The notes beneath the pieces are model-generated. The model had not been told where the DNA came from and searched no databases. It was given only the letters and a program-made list of their open reading frames with translations. DNA of 64,000 nucleotides from Scytalidium lignicola (lineage: Eukaryota; Ascomycota; Leotiomycetes), in assembly GCA_002812745.2 (NCBI GenBank), contig NCSJ02000036.1, positions 62,001 to 126,000 on the forward strand. The letters run 5' to 3'. Of this stretch, positions 9,241 to 21,530 are shown one piece after another. Made by a program: the position numbers and the translations under genes. Positions within the stretch are counted from its first letter, which is position 1, and the number at the start of each line of letters is the position of its first letter.

Positions 9241-12200
9241 TCACGCTTGCTCACCGACCACGTCCCTAATACTCCACCTCCAACCGCCATCATCATCACC
9301 CCTCATCTTCCCAACCCACTTCTCGCACTTCCGTCTCCATCTCTCCTCCTCTTCCCTCTGTCTTCTCACAAACTCGGGCCCAACGTCAAACTCTTCACCA
9401 ACAAGCCATTCATCTTTTAATCCTTCGCTCTTCCTAGTACCTCCACCAGCATCATCTTCTTTGGAAGGGGAATCCTCAAGATCGGGAACATCCTTGAAGA
9501 CATCTTCCTCGTCGTCAAAGCCATCGAAACCATCCATCGTATCGCCAGCATCTGATTTAGACTTTGTTGACTGGGAAGGAACTTTGAGCCAACACATCCG
9601 GTGTGGGTCGAACACCATACCACCCACTACTTGGACATTTTGTGTGGAGTTGATATTCGTTATGAGTGCTGGGCGAGGTGTGGTGTTTTCTTTCTCACGC
9701 AAGATATTGGGAGGCATTGATGAGTTCGTAGGGGATGAGGCAGGAGCGTCGAAGGGAGTGAGATCATTCTCGTTGCCCTCCCATCGGAAGGTATCAGGGT
9801 TATAGAACATACCCTTCACGGCTACAGAGTGTATTAGTGAATAGATAACATAGGAACAGAACAAAACTTACACTTCGGATTGTTAAGATTACCTAATGGC
9901 TTGATCAGCTGAGGCTTATGTGGACGAGAATGACTCTTTTTTGATTTTGTCTGATGGCCCGATGCTTGTAGCCCACCCCTTGCTGTTACTTGCGTTTTCA
10001 ACTGATTCGATAATGAAGCTGATGGTGCACCGGAAGACGAAACAACACGGTGAGATAGAGCATGTTCTCTTGCCATCCTACTCGCATTTGTATCTCGTGC
10101 AAATCGAGGCAAATCATGCTGCGAGAACAATGGCGTAGTAGGCATAGGAGACGTTGTTCGCTCTTGCTGTATTTGTTGGATGGAGTGGTTGCGGAGGAGG
10201 GAGGATTTGGGAGCGCCACGTCCAATAGGTTGCTTAATATACTTCTGTTCTGTCTGTTGGGACGTCGGCAAGTCATCGAAGCCATCCAGTTCACATCCAT
10301 CGCCAAAATGCCTCCGGCGGACAGGCTTTGTGATTTGTCTCTTCACAGCAGCCTCTCGAGCTAAAGCCTCAGCACCTCTAGAGTTACGTCTGGGGCTTGG
10401 AGATCTCATCGCTGTTCTTGAGACTGTCCGCGAGCTTGGACGGAGGTCGAGACTAATGTTGGAGGATTCGGAATCATGTCTGCGGAAGTGCCGCGATGTT
10501 TTGACTGCAACATGATGAGATTGAGCAGTCGATGCACCAGCAGGAAGAAATGGTACGGGATTCTTTCGTGTATAGGACATGCTGGACTCTGCTCCTGAGC
10601 GATCTCTATCATTCGGAGTTTTAGGTCGAGATGACATTGATGTTGGTCGACTACCAGTCTCTGAGCGTGACGGAGGTCTTTCAAATCTCGCGCTAAGAGG
10701 CTTAGCTGGGGATTGAGGATGGGACATCATTATGGGCAAGGACCTCTTGAGCTTCAATAGTTGTGCGCTAGTTGTTGTAGGTTCGTTGCGAAGTGCATTT
10801 GCTGATAATTTTGGGATTAGTCCCCGTCTGATCGGCGGCGACGGAGAGATCGAATGGGAAGATGAGGTTGGTGTTACAATACTTGAAATTGACGAGTGCG
10901 CTGAATGGCCGGCAAGTCTGGATTGCGACCTGCGGTTTATGTTTGTGATCGGCCCGCCAGTTTCCGAGACAGGTTCCAGAGCTGAAGCAGTTCGTTCATG
11001 ACCCAATGGACGAGGTAACCGCGATTGGTGAGTTGGTGAGGGTTTGTTAGTGAAAATCAAAGAGACAGCAGTCTTCGGTCTGGCTGGGCTGGTCTGCCGT
11101 GTGGACTTGATCTTGACGTTCCGGTGGAGGCTGAGCTTATTTGAATCGAAGACCTCCCCATCTCCAACCTCAAGCCCGGACAGGAAATCATCATGACTCG
11201 ATGTGATCTCATCCTTAGCCACTTTTGCAGCTTGCTGTTGTTTGTTTTCAAAATCAGGCGAGCGATCCTGTTGCTTCCTCTTTAAAATGTCATCGAAAGA
11301 CAAAGGCCCACTTGGAAGGACGAGCCCTTCAAGACCTTCATCTTCACTTTCAACCGTAAGGGAACTCGATCCGCTCGGACTCAAAGCGGAAACAGAAGAG
11401 CTCCTATTAGATCTAGCATCCCTCCTAGTGCCTCCAAACCTTGTGCCTAGGCTTCCCTCACCCCATTCATCAAACTCATCCTGAGTGCTAATAGGAGTCT
11501 TTGGGATCTCTTTTCGAGCAGATAATTTAAGGGGCTCACCATTCGATGGAAATTGAAGATCCTTCTCAAAGTCTTCGTCGGCATCCTGATGCCTCTGTGG
11601 AGTTGGCGGGATGGGTATTAACTTTGGGATAGTACGCTGTTTTGATACCTTGATCGTAGCACCTCCATCTCCAAAGAAATCATCGTCGTCCATATCCCGA
11701 AATCGGTCGAGGATTAAGTTACTCGACGCAGCTTTGGGCTTGAGTGAATGTCTCGGGCTATTATTGAATTGAGGAGAATGGTCTAGTTCTCTAACCGGGC
11801 TGTCATGTGTGGAGTTTGGACCACTAACGTGTCGTAAGGCGTCCGGAAATTGGGACGCATCCTGGTGTTTAATCTTCAACGCTCCTTCGCCTGGCAGCTC
11901 AAGATCGCCATCATCCCAGTCATCCTGAATAAACTTCTTAATCTTTCTTCCGCCAAGCCTCCTTATAGTCCCTCCCATTAATGCTGAAGAAGGTACATTA
12001 GCTGGTATTGGTATGCCAGCCCGCGTCGCAGTGGCTATAGCATCCGTAGTGGCCCGCTCGTCATCCCCCGGGAGATGAACATGCTTCTCTTCATCTCCGT
12101 GGAGGGATTCCAGCTCAGAACGCACAGACAGGCGTGATGATATTGAATCACGATTATATGGACCTGTGTTAGCCACTGACGCGCTCCGACAGGTGAAATC

Positions 12201-12245
12201 ATCCCCTCCAATGTCTAAATCATCATCGTCCCAGTTTTCTATCAT
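9241..12245 (-). CDS. byr4: Byr4/Bfa1-like mitotic exit (SIN/MEN) GAP scaffold
   Basis: Spindle-pole-body scaffold that, with the Cdc16/Bub2 TBC protein, forms the two-component GAP restraining the Spg1/Tem1 GTPase and septation. Exons are 9872-12245 and 9241-9821 with a 50-nt intron, giving 984 residues. The N-terminus opens with an acidic ENWDDDDLDI motif that recurs as QDDWDDGDLELPG near residue 100. The middle 600 residues are Ser/Pro/Arg-rich and probably disordered. After the splice come two related motifs, GMFYNPDTFRWEGNE and GMVFDPHRMCWLKV, typical of the Byr4 C-terminal region. The C-terminus is charged and Trp-rich. An N at 12248 lies 3 bases before the ATG. The family assignment comes from motif order and context. 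Confidence 0.85.
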
Positions 12246-12831
12246 ATNCCCCCCCTGAAATTTTGCGCGGCTTCAACGTCAATTGCTCCATTTCAGCTTT
12301 GTCGCGAGAAACCTTCTTCGAATAAAGCCCTAGTATAAACAGATTTTGTGAAAAGGTGGATCCCACCCAGAATACCCAGAAAAGCCGGACAGCTGCACTA
12401 GCTTGAAGGCCTCAAATCATTCACGTCGTAAGAATCATATCGGATGGTGTTCGGAAGGTCGTAAAACAGTAATTGTACAAGAATTGATTGTGTTGTTGCC
12501 CCCCGCTGAAGCCCCTCTGGAATGTGTTGCGGTGTGGTTCGCTATAGCGGAGTCGTTGAGATTTCCACCCTAACGACGTGGCGCGTTCCAGCGTCGATCT
12601 CCTCCTCCAGTTTCCAAACTATCCCGAATCAAAGCTGCTCGATGTTATACTATGCAGGTGTATTACGGTTGCGATCGAGAGCAGTCGTGGCCAAGTAGTT
12701 CTCTCACGTTGTGGTCGTTGCATCAGATTGTCCGTTACTGGAGATCTTTGAGGGGAGGTTGGGATTCTAGCTTGGGACTGGGAGAAGGAAAAGTGGCTGG
12801 AGGGCTGGCAGGCTACGAGCGTGTGCCCTGG

Positions 12832-12841
12832 ATCACGTGAT
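12832..12841. promoter_or_regulatory. CACGTG palindrome (bHLH-type site)
   Basis: Perfect 10-bp palindrome ATCACGTGAT with a CACGTG core, the recognition sequence of bHLH factors such as Cbf1. It lies about 260 bp upstream of the xrcc4 ATG. Function is inferred from sequence only. Confidence 0.35.
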
Positions 12842-12852
12842 TCCCCGCTAAA

Positions 12853-12858
12853 ACGCGT
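12853..12858. promoter_or_regulatory. MluI cell-cycle box (ACGCGT)
   Basis: ACGCGT is the MBF site that drives G1/S transcription of DNA synthesis and repair genes. It lies between a mitotic regulator and a repair gene, about 243 bp before the xrcc4 ATG. A single hexamer can occur by chance. Confidence 0.3.
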
Positions 12859-13100
12859 CGCGAGATCCCCGCAGTCACAGGCGGCTGCCTGACGTCGTTG
12901 AGCATAAAGTGAACCGGCACGAGAAAAGTAAAAAGAGCACGACTACATCTACGACTTCTTCACTCTCCGTTCTCCTCCTTCCACTTATACACAATACACA
13001 CACACCACCGTAGTCAGCTTCTAATTGCTCACCTCGGCATTCCTCCAATTTCTCACGTTGTTTCATAAAATCTACGGGGCCCAAGGGTCAACGCTGTCGC

Positions 13101-14528
13101 ATGGACATCATGCCGTCGAAGCTTCCACGAGTCCTGCGCCTTCCCCGCCTCGACCACGCACACAACAGCGATTCGGAATTCGTCCTATTACACGTCGCGT
13201 CTACAGGCACGAAACCTCTCGATATAAAGCTGATTGGCACAGAGAATACTGCCGTGTTTGCGGTCTCATGTAAGGTATCCAAGCACTAATTGATCGTCCC
13301 GATGTACCTGGTTCTTCCTGGGAATTATTATTCATGCATTATTATAAAATTGTTGGATCGCATTGGCTAATCAGGTTTCTTGTCTCTTTGCGCCAATATA
13401 GTGAGGCAGAGTCAAATTTCCTCGCTGAAGACAAAGAACTCGCCGTGCGATCATGACGAATGGAATGCAATCCTCTCATTCCTGCTCCTAGGTACACCAG
13501 TGGATGATAGATCCGAGGATTTGGTGCGCAATGCCGAGGCCGTAGCAAAAGTGGATGGCGAGGATAAGCCCATGACAGTTATAATACAAAAAAGAATAGA
13601 AGGCATAACGGTATGTCTCAAGAATTCCTCACATATAACCCCCTTCTCCTCAATCATACCACATCCACACGAGCGAAATCCAAACTAACGATCCGTGCCA
13701 AACTAGCAACGTCTTGGCACCGTGACCTTAGATCCCAAAGACCCGGAAGACGAACCAGTGGATATCTTCGAGTGGTGCGGCATCGCGCTCGAGACGAGTA
13801 GCGGCAGTACCCACGAGCTGGACACACTAAAACACAAATTTAAGACGCAAGAAAATGAGATCAATACTCTAAAATGCGCACTCGATGATCTTATTAAGGC
13901 AAAAGAAGCGCATGATGCGGAAATGCTAGAAAAATTCGCACTCTTGCTGAATGAGAAGAAGTTAAAAATCCGGGATCAGCAGAGACTTTTAGCCAGTGCG
14001 AAGATAGATCCTGCGAAGGCGCGGGGTGTGAAAGACAGATCGAGAGATACGACCGGACCACATCTGCCGCTTGCGTCAAGGCCAAAGAAACGGAAAGCGG
14101 GGCGGAGAGCTCAGGACGATGAGGACGATGAGGAGGACAAAGCTGACAAGATGGATGTGGATGACGCTGCTGAAGAGTTGGAAAACGATGATGAGGATTC
14201 TTCAGTAGATCGCGAAACAGAAGACGAGGCGGATCAGGAGACAGAGGGATCCGATTTGGATGCTGATGCTGCTAATGCTGATCCACCGCACGGTCTTATC
14301 GGAGCATCTGCCGAGAAGGCGGGTGGGGACGTGGGAAGAGGGAAGGGAAAAGAGAGGAACCCGCCTTCGAGATCTACAAGGAGTACCAGTCATGTTGATG
14401 ATAAGCTCACAACTCCGCCTCGGAGGGAAATGCCATTCGCGATAAAGAAGAGCAATGGCAATAGTAAAGCGCCGCCGCCACCGCCAGTAGATGAAGGCTC
14501 CGAGACTGAGTCTGCGGATGAATTATGA
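13101..14528 (+). CDS. XRCC4/Lif1-type non-homologous end-joining factor
   Basis: DNA ligase IV partner in double-strand break repair; fungal copies are often mislabelled 'mitotic apparatus protein p62'. Exons are 13101-13269, 13402-13610 and 13707-14528, in phase, 399 residues. Residues 1-125 form the beta-rich XRCC4 head (LPRLDHAHNSDSEFVLLHV, then SQISSLKTKNSPC and HDEWNAILSFLLLG). Residues about 150-215 are a heptad-like coiled coil (HELDTLKHKFKTQENEINTL) where ligase IV would bind. A KKRKAG basic patch could be a nuclear signal, followed by a long acidic tail and a poly-Pro run near the end. ATGs at 13101 and 13110 are both possible starts. AATAAA lies at 14554-14559. Confidence 0.88.
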
Positions 14529-14844
14529 ACGGCTGANAAAAAAAAAGTTTTGTAATAAAATTATGAATTAATACCCAGATTACTCCAACTCCTTATCTCT
14601 ATCTAATTGAGTCAACCTGCGCGTATAACTTTCCAATCTTTCCAATATAGCATATCATCCAGTATGGCTCTATAAACACCATCCCACTTTGACCGTACGA
14701 CTGCCAAAAAGATCTGCATTATACAACCAAGTATTGGGATTTCCGGTCCAGAGGTCTCGGACCCTCTTCATCATGCGTCGCACACTTGTGTTCTGATATA
14801 ACCAAGGGTGGTCTTTAGATAATTCCATAATCTGGAACCAACAT
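14529..14844. other. Convergent intergenic region
   Basis: 3' ends of the xrcc4 gene (plus) and the coiled-coil gene (minus). AATAAA lies at 14554-14559. An N at 14537 precedes an A run. Nothing else is seen. Confidence 0.6.
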
Positions 14845-15947
14845 CTAACTCATCCTCCTTCCCGTCGTTGCTCCGGTTTGCCGTGAACCTGCTCCCCTCT
14901 CCAACGCCTGCCGATAAAAATCCACCGTGCTCTTAGCATGAGCGTCATATCCCTCCAAATCCCTTGTGCTCTGATCAATAAGCGTCCGGATGGCGTTGTC
15001 GAGGTCACGTAAGATAGTGTAGGTGGTACGTTGTGAAGCGGCTGAGCTGATAGGGGTAGTGGAATCCAACGGAGAAATCGTGGTAGGTGAGGCAGTTAAG
15101 TGAGCAGGTGAAGGTGCGCTGCTGCTGTTGTTATGTATCCCTGTCATAAGAGTGTCGAGTATGGGAGCAGCGGTGTTGAGTGGCGATTGTACTTGTCCTC
15201 GGAGTGATTGAGGCGGGCCAGTTGGCAGAGACGTTACCGTAGAGGTAGAAGTCGGAGCAGATGTCGAAGACACAACAGAACTAAAGGATGTCCCAAGCTC
15301 AGACTCTCCTATCTTACTGCTGCTACTCCCTTGTTTTGGACGTATCTTCACATTCTTGATCATATTCGCCAATGCAGTTTTTAATTCTTGTGCATTCCTC
15401 TTTCGTGCCTCTTCTTCCGCCTCCTTTTCTTGTTCAGTTTTCCCTCTGGCATCCTCCTCTGCTTGAAGCTTCTTAATCTCTTCTTTTGCATCATTCATCA
15501 GCCGCTCGGCTCTGCACTGCGTCAGAAAGAGCATGTTACGGCGCACACTGTCATGATGTTTCTCCAGATTGCTGATTATGGAGCGCAGTTTGTCATCCCG
15601 GTCAACTGGGAAGATGGCGTTGGCTGGAGCAAGATTGAAGGGCGCAAAGATGGATGCTACCATGTGAGGCTGTGGAAAGTTCGGCGGTACACCTTCAGGC
15701 TGAGAGGGCTAGAGGGTATATTAGTCATGTGTATGGTGTCTCGGATTGTATTTAGCAGTTATTCTCTTGTACATTTTGAATCTTCGAACCAAAAAATAGA
15801 CCAAATCAAGAGAGATGACATGATGAGAGAAATTGAGCAGCATAAGGTGTATCAAGTGGTTTGAAACAAATAGATAAGAAGAAAGCTATGACCGACCTGT
15901 GGCTGTCCATCTTGACCTGATGTGTCTGACGGAATTGACATTGACAT
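14845..15947 (-). CDS. Unrecognised coiled-coil protein
   Basis: I do not recognise this family. The best model joins 15897-15947 (17 codons, starting MSMSIPSD) to 14845-15699 across a 197-nt intron, giving 301 residues. The donor GTCGGT is non-consensus; GTCATA four bases further is an alternative but would break the phase. The protein starts Pro/Gln-rich, has a long charged helix (residues about 50-125, rich in Glu, Lys and Arg) likely to be coiled coil, a Ser/Thr/Pro-rich linker, and a second helical segment near the C-terminus (LRDLDNAIRTLIDQSTRDLEG). There is no signal peptide or membrane segment. The layout suggests a structural subunit of a complex; that is a guess. Confidence 0.6.
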
Positions 15948-17224
15948 TTTGATGTGCAAGGCGTGGAAAAAGATAGTTGGGAGTACCACGCCCTAGTTTA
16001 CGCCCTTAAGAGATGATAAACAGATGACAAACACACTTGTAGTGTAATGTGTGGGTAGTCTTTTCCTTCAGTTTGCAAAGAACCAGGTACTGGGGAATGC
16101 TATTGTTCCACAGATGCTTCTAGCTCTACCTTTGCTGTAAGATGTTGTATGCGTGATTGGAACCTCCGTGCTAAACCAGAACGAGGTTGAAGACAAGAAC
16201 CAATCTGGAGCTCACGGCGTTTGACTTTTTCTCCAATTCGACGGCATGCAACGCGCCTTTTGTCCGGTCTCCACTCGCCCTACTTTTAACTCTTCCTGCA
16301 GCACAAGTAATTGCAGCAGTATGATCTCCACATTCATAGATCGGGAGATTCAAATCAACAGTCGTCCTATTCTAGCACGTCGGTCGGTTGTTGAGGCTGT
16401 CTGTGAGATCGCCGGGAGTTTGTTCTCCTGGGGAAGACGCCACAATGCGTCATTCCAGGGGTGTTCAAAGCCTGTGCGCAGTGAAGCGCAGCCTAAGCTG
16501 CCTGACGGAGGGGGTTATAACGCCAATTCCAACGCTGACTTCACACCGATATTTAATCCTTCCTTCCACGCCTTCCAGGCACCAAAGTTCAGGATGTGAA
16601 CAGCATACGAGAAAGAACAGGACCCATGCTTATTACGAGCTGTAATAACCTTAAAAGAACACGTTTAGGGAAACAGCTAATAACGCAATGGCGGAGAGTG
16701 GTAGGTACCTTTTTTTACCACTTCTGAATAATTAATAATAAGAAGAAGTTGAGTAGAAGAGCACAATCGGTGAAGTTCTGTGTATTAGATTATATCATCA
16801 GCAAGAAAAAGGAGAAAAACTTTGCCGTTCATCAGTAATCCTTTAATTCTCGGCCGTTCAAACCTCATGTGTATTTGGAATCATCTTCCTTCTTCCAAAT
16901 CCCCACATCTCCCAACCTAAGTAATACAAATTGATTAAAGAAGGGCGTTCTGGATCCAGCACAAGGATGCATATTGCTACCGGTGTTTGATTTTCAAGAA
17001 GGCGGCCGCCTGGCGGCCATGTAGACTAGGTGCAGGAGGGGTTGGGTTATACAAAGAAGAAACATGAACTACAGTAGCATGAGTACAGCTAATGCTTTGA
17101 AATTATATAAAGATGTAGGCTTCTTTCATGTGGAATCAGTAGTCCAGCTCAATTCAAACTCATCCAATTTCAAGCCCCCTGCCTTCATCTAAAAAAGACA
17201 TCAATTAGTCTCAAGTCACTCACA
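15948..17224. other. Intergenic region between coiled-coil and GFA genes
   Basis: About 1.3 kb. Short frames (up to 117 codons at 16246) show no recognisable domain and lack paired frames or splice logic. A TATA-like box lies at 17104-17110 for the gene to the right. Confidence 0.5.
17104..17110 (+). promoter_or_regulatory. TATA-like box of the GFA-domain gene
   Basis: TATATAA, 115-120 bp upstream of the ATG at 17225, followed by a pyrimidine-rich leader with CAA-type initiator sequences. Spacing is reasonable for a fungal promoter. Confidence 0.35.
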
Positions 17225-17851
17225 ATGTCTATTAAAGGAAGTTGCTTCTGCGGCAATGTAATATCCCAATTCTCCTCAATATCCTATTGTTTTGTTTTAT
17301 TCTTATTCTTTTTTATATATACATACATAAAATACATTAAGTTAGGAGATACTGTGGCATTAGTATATTGATTCATCTTTTAACCAGGTCCGCATCACTT
17401 TCACTGGCAAGCCTGCTGCCGTTGCGCTCTGCCATTGCAAGGACTGCAGGAAGATTGGAGGCGCGAGCTATAGTAACAACGCACTGATCTCGGCGGAGAA
17501 CTTCAAGCTCGAACAAGGTGATTAACCTCCCTCTTTCCTCTAAGGAGTTCTTATCATCTGCATGGAGAGCATTTTAGCGTCTAATTTCTAATAGGTACCC
17601 CCAAGAAGATCTCCACAAAGGGGCTTACTGGAAATGAGATCACCTCTCATTTCTGCCCAGATTGTGGTACCACACTCTTCCGTACCGGAACTTCCTTTCC
17701 CAATCAAATCATTCTCAAGACTGGTATCATTGATGATGACTTGGAATGGCCGAATAACAACCTCGCCAACGTCGAGTTTTTCTCGGGTTTGAGACCGAAT
17801 TGGATTCCTGCAGTAGAGGGCGCCGTTCAATTAAAGAACATGGTTGAATGA
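17225..17851 (+). CDS. GFA/CENP-V-fold zinc-binding protein
   Basis: Small protein of the glutathione-dependent formaldehyde-activating enzyme (Gfa) / CENP-V fold. Exons are 17225-17257, 17388-17517 and 17595-17851, 139 residues. The Mss4-like zinc sites are all present: CFCGN at residues 7-11, CHCKDC near 26, and CPDCGT near 74. The 11-codon first exon carries only the first Cys pair. Bacterial Gfa was proposed to speed formaldehyde-glutathione adduct formation, but most fungal members have no proven substrate. The real role here is therefore open. The length is normal for the compact family members. Confidence 0.9.
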
Positions 17852-18314
17852 GCTCAGAAGTGAGCATAGTTGACCTGGTCAGTGTAAGGTTGTGGAGTTG
17901 GTGTTTATCTGATTAGATAAAGAAAGGAGGAACCTTCGGATTGGAGTATGATGGGAGCGAGCATCCAATCTCTTTAGTATACTAAATATATCGACTCGAA
18001 TAGGATTCATTGAGACGAGAAAGGCTCCCATAGAGACCAATATACCATATCTTCTCTCGACATGAAAGTTCGTATCCTCGGACTGTCGTCTAACAAGCAG
18101 CCTCTTCCTTCGCAGAAGCCATTCCCCCTCCACTTTGAAAGGGACCGTATCAGTAGATATTCTAGCGGTATATGTGAGGTTGCCACATTGGCAAATGGTA
18201 AACGACGTCTCTTTTATACCCAAATTCGTTCCATCCAACGCAGGTAAACGTAGACGATCCATATCCAAGAAACGAGGCCATACTCAGAGAAAATGCCACT
18301 TTCTTTCCAAAACT
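17852..18314. other. Convergent intergenic region
   Basis: 3' flanks of the GFA gene and atg37. A 129-codon minus-strand frame (17879-18268) lies just after the atg37 stop. It lacks a recognisable domain, and I treat it as 3' UTR or chance. Confidence 0.5.
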
Positions 18315-19264
18315 CTATCCTCTCGGTGGAAGGACCTTCCTGGCATACTCTCTCACAATCTTCAATGCCTGCCTAACAAGGTCCTCTAGCCTTCTATCCT
18401 TCCTCTTTCTCAGCCACAGGAGAACCAGTCCAAGTACTAAGGCGTCCAAAAGGGTATGCTTTATGGTAGCCCAGAGAAACCAGCCGATCCATCTTCCCAA
18501 CGTACGCCTCCTTCGTTCCTGATACTCTCTCCCTGTTGCTATCTGCTCTCTCAGCGCGGCTATCTCAACTGTCATTTTCTCAAGCGCCAACTCAACTTTG
18601 CTACGCCATTTGCGGGTATTCTTATCTCCGTTTTCTTCTCCATAACCGTCGTTATCATATTCCAGTCTCTTTTCTGAAAGCATATCCGCCTCGTCATTTT
18701 CAGACATAGGACTCAGGACGCGCATAGGACCCTCACTTCCAGACTGCGGGTGTGCGAAACGTCGCGGCTGAGATGCATAGGAGGGGCCGGCATGCTCATG
18801 GGAGGATCCAGATGAAGAGGCGCTGTTATTTTTGATTTGATCCCAGACGAATTCAAGTTCTGCTACGAGTTCTCGGGCGTCGCTATCGAGTATCAATATC
18901 AGAACCTAGTTAAGATAGGATGCTCGATCAACAGAAGGAACAAGGGAACTCACGCTGTGGTACTAGCATACTTATGCATAGTCTCAATCAATGCTTCGAT
19001 GTACCTCCTCTTAGCCTCTGTCCTGTTCATGCCCCTCTGAGCATCCCAAGCATCCCATTTCTCCCTCTCACGCTTCAATTCCACCTCGTCCATGCCTTTG
19101 GCCCATTCAGGCCGATCCATCACCCCATCCACATCCCCCTCCATGGCTTGCTTGTATAACCCATAGAGCCGCAGACGGTCCGCCGGTGGTGGTCGCGACG
19201 CTCCAGTTTTAGGGATCTTTTTGACAGTGTTGAGCGCGTGAACGAACACGCGATCTACCTCCAT
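18315..19264 (-). CDS. atg37: Acyl-CoA-binding, tail-anchored protein Atg37 (pexophagy)
   Basis: Peroxisomal membrane protein that binds acyl-CoA and assists assembly of the pexophagy receptor complex in yeasts. Exons are 18954-19264 and 18315-18882 with a 71-nt intron, 292 residues. The phase is fixed because the join restores TTADARELVAELEFVWDQ. Residues about 5-100 are the ACB domain (YGLYKQAMEGD, KWDAWDAQRGM), with lipid-binding Tyr and Lys in usual places. The middle is Ser-rich, then a predicted coiled coil (KVELALEKMTVEIAALREQI). A C-terminal membrane span (GWFLWATIKHTLLDALVLG) is followed by a basic tail. Peroxisomal location is inferred from the family. A CACGTG motif lies upstream at 19776. 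Confidence 0.88.
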
Positions 19265-20187
19265 AGTGAGAAAGGACCACTAAAGGATAACTTCATGACC
19301 GTGGTGGAGATAGGAGGAACGAAAGGGGGTTGCCCGAACATACCGACTGAGTCCGCCATCTTTGTCTGGCCTTCAGTGGTGGACCAGAACCCAAACAAAA
19401 CCCCGATCCGAGGCTCTCGATAAGGGCCGGGAAAATCAGAACCTCTGCCCCCCTATGACATTTACTCGAATTTTTAAGTAATCGGATTTTCGTCGTGCCG
19501 AATGACCTTTTGGCTTGGCTCGGACGAGGACGTTGATAGGGAATGGTGCCACGGAGATTGAGAGTTCAATTTGCGCGCTGGATGGGGTTTGCTCGACTTT
19601 TGTTACTGTTTAGTCAAATTGCGCTATCATGCAAAGCCAGCAAGCAACCTGAAGAGTGATGTCGCGTGTAGGTTGATTATTGTGCCTCGGCCATTGGCGC
19701 CTCGGCAGGGGGAAGTGTCACTAGTACAGCCGTAGAAGACTGCCCGGACTTAAGCCTTTGGAGAGCAGACCGAGACACGTGAAGATCGAGTTAGAAGAAG
19801 GATTTCTATAACGAAAAAATTTCTCATTCTCAATAGCTCAAACGATTTCTTTTTGGGTTTAATTATTTATTAATAACCAGAAATTACCTATTCATAGTTG
19901 TGAGACGGAGATAGATCGGTTTTCAAATGCTTCCAGAACCGAGGATATAGCGTCAGGAGTACAACGGTCCCGCACAAGCATTACATCTGCCGGTAGGCTT
20001 TGATGAATCATTGTTGAAGTACAATGCGCGGAAGTATTCAGCATATTTTATGACTGTTTCATACAATCCATATACACGGCTTATGCTATAATCGTAAAGG
20101 TTCGCACTTGAAAACTCCTGTATTCTACTTCAACACCGCTGGGTATCATTGTCAACACCTATAATACATTAATCAGAAGTCACCCTA
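19265..20187. other. Intergenic region upstream of atg37
   Basis: About 0.9 kb holding the atg37 promoter and the RNase III gene's 3' UTR. CACGTG is present at 19776-19781. No supportable gene. Confidence 0.55.
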
Positions 20188-21530
20188 TTAGGCTATCAAC
20201 ACCTCAGCCTTTCCGGGTACTTCTGCTGTGAATTTCTCATCATACACTCTCTTCTTTTCCATATACACAGCCATCTGTCCTGTTTTCTGCAAGGCATTCT
20301 TCGCCGCTATGTTCCCTGCATCTTTCTTCCCTTTTCCTGTACCGACTCCCAGTAGCTTGTCCTTCTCTCCCCATCCATCAAGATATACACCAACAGTAAA
20401 CATTGTAAGGTTTGTTTTGGGATCCCTACGTTCCTTCCCTATATCCTTATAGGTTATCTTAATTCCCTTTGCTCCAATCGCATTTAACAGCCTCTCCTTA
20501 TCGTTAACCGGTCCAGACTTAGTAAACTCCTGCAGATTTATCTTTGCCCCTCTTAATCTCCACAACGGACTATCGAATTTGATCCCCGATATCTCGTTCT
20601 CCTGGATATCTTCCGCGATTGTCATGGCCCATAAATCCTTTAACCACGTACTAGCCCTCGCTACTCCATCAACCGGGTCTGAAAGAATGATGGCTCCTAC
20701 ATAAGCTTCAAAAATATCACCCATGACCTTGATCAGCTCTGGAGGCTTTGGACCATGTTTTGTTTTCCCAGAGAACTCTGCTGGTAACTTAGCTCGTGAT
20801 TCAAAGCCATAATGCTTTGCATAGCCGGATAATGTAATGTTTTTGACGAGTCTTTCTCGTACTTGTGAAGCTCGGCCAGGAAGAAGGGCCGGAAAGGTCT
20901 TAGAAATGAGAAGTGTAGATGTTAGATATAGATATGCATCACCTATCCATTCTAGACGCTCATAGCTGAGATCTGTAACTCTCCCACCGCCACACCCGTG
21001 GTGAGTAAACGCCGCAGCTTCCAATGTTGGATCAAGGATCTGAGGAAGTGGAGGAAATGTGGAAGGGACTGAGGCTAATGTCCATGGTGTGAGAGTGCCG
21101 GGACTAGTTTTTGAAAGATCATGAACTGTCTCTGTTCTTTCTCCGAAGTTGTTAAGTCGAATCTTGACATGAGTTTGAAGCTCAACTGCTTTTAAGCAAA
21201 TGTCTTTTGCATCACTACTAAACACTTCCTGCACATCCTCCTCTTCAAGTGCGTCATCCAACGCCTTTAGAAGATTAGTAAGTTTTTCGGATGCAGGAAG
21301 CCTACTCTTGGAAGTAGATGTTCCATCTCTCCTAATTTCTCTATTGATGCTTGAATTGGTTTCATTCAAGACAGAATTTTCTTCGTTTTTCTGTGAAATA
21401 AATTAGATGGAGTTTATAATAAAAAATTTTGAATGATATTGAGATAAGACGAGGGAGAATTTACGCTTTTGTGACGCTTCTTCTGGGATTCATGACGATC
21501 TTGGGTATCACTGGACAATCTTTTCCCCAT
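20188..21530 (-). CDS. Ribonuclease III (Rnt1-like)
   Basis: Double-strand-specific endoribonuclease; fungal Rnt1 orthologues process pre-rRNA, snRNA and snoRNA precursors in the nucleus. Exons are 21465-21530 and 20188-21390 with a 74-nt intron, 422 residues. The catalytic RIIID shows YERLEWIGDAYLYL (the ERLEFLGD signature with catalytic Glu/Asp) and the second acidic pair in MGDIFEAYVGA. The C-terminal third is a dsRNA-binding domain (GVGTGKGKKDAGNIAAKNAL). One RIIID plus one dsRBD fits Rnt1, not Dicer. A Lys/Arg-rich N-terminal exon may carry nuclear targeting. The gene is divergent from rsm27 with 198 bp between starts. Confidence 0.93.

Larger units (their letters stand above)
12246..13100. 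promoter_or_regulatory. Divergent promoter region of byr4 and xrcc4
   Basis: 855 bp between divergent start codons with an N at 12248. Visible sites: the palindrome ATCACGTGAT (12832-12841), ACGCGT (12853-12858) and TGACGTCG (12890-12897). GC-rich patches alternate with pyrimidine-rich leader sequence near 12950-13090. No independent gene is supported; a 62-codon frame at 12652 looks accidental. Confidence 0.5.

Noticed and set aside
17879..18268. 129-codon frame downstream of atg37
   Set aside because: Follows the atg37 stop, no domain; atg37 already ends with its membrane anchor and basic tail as expected.
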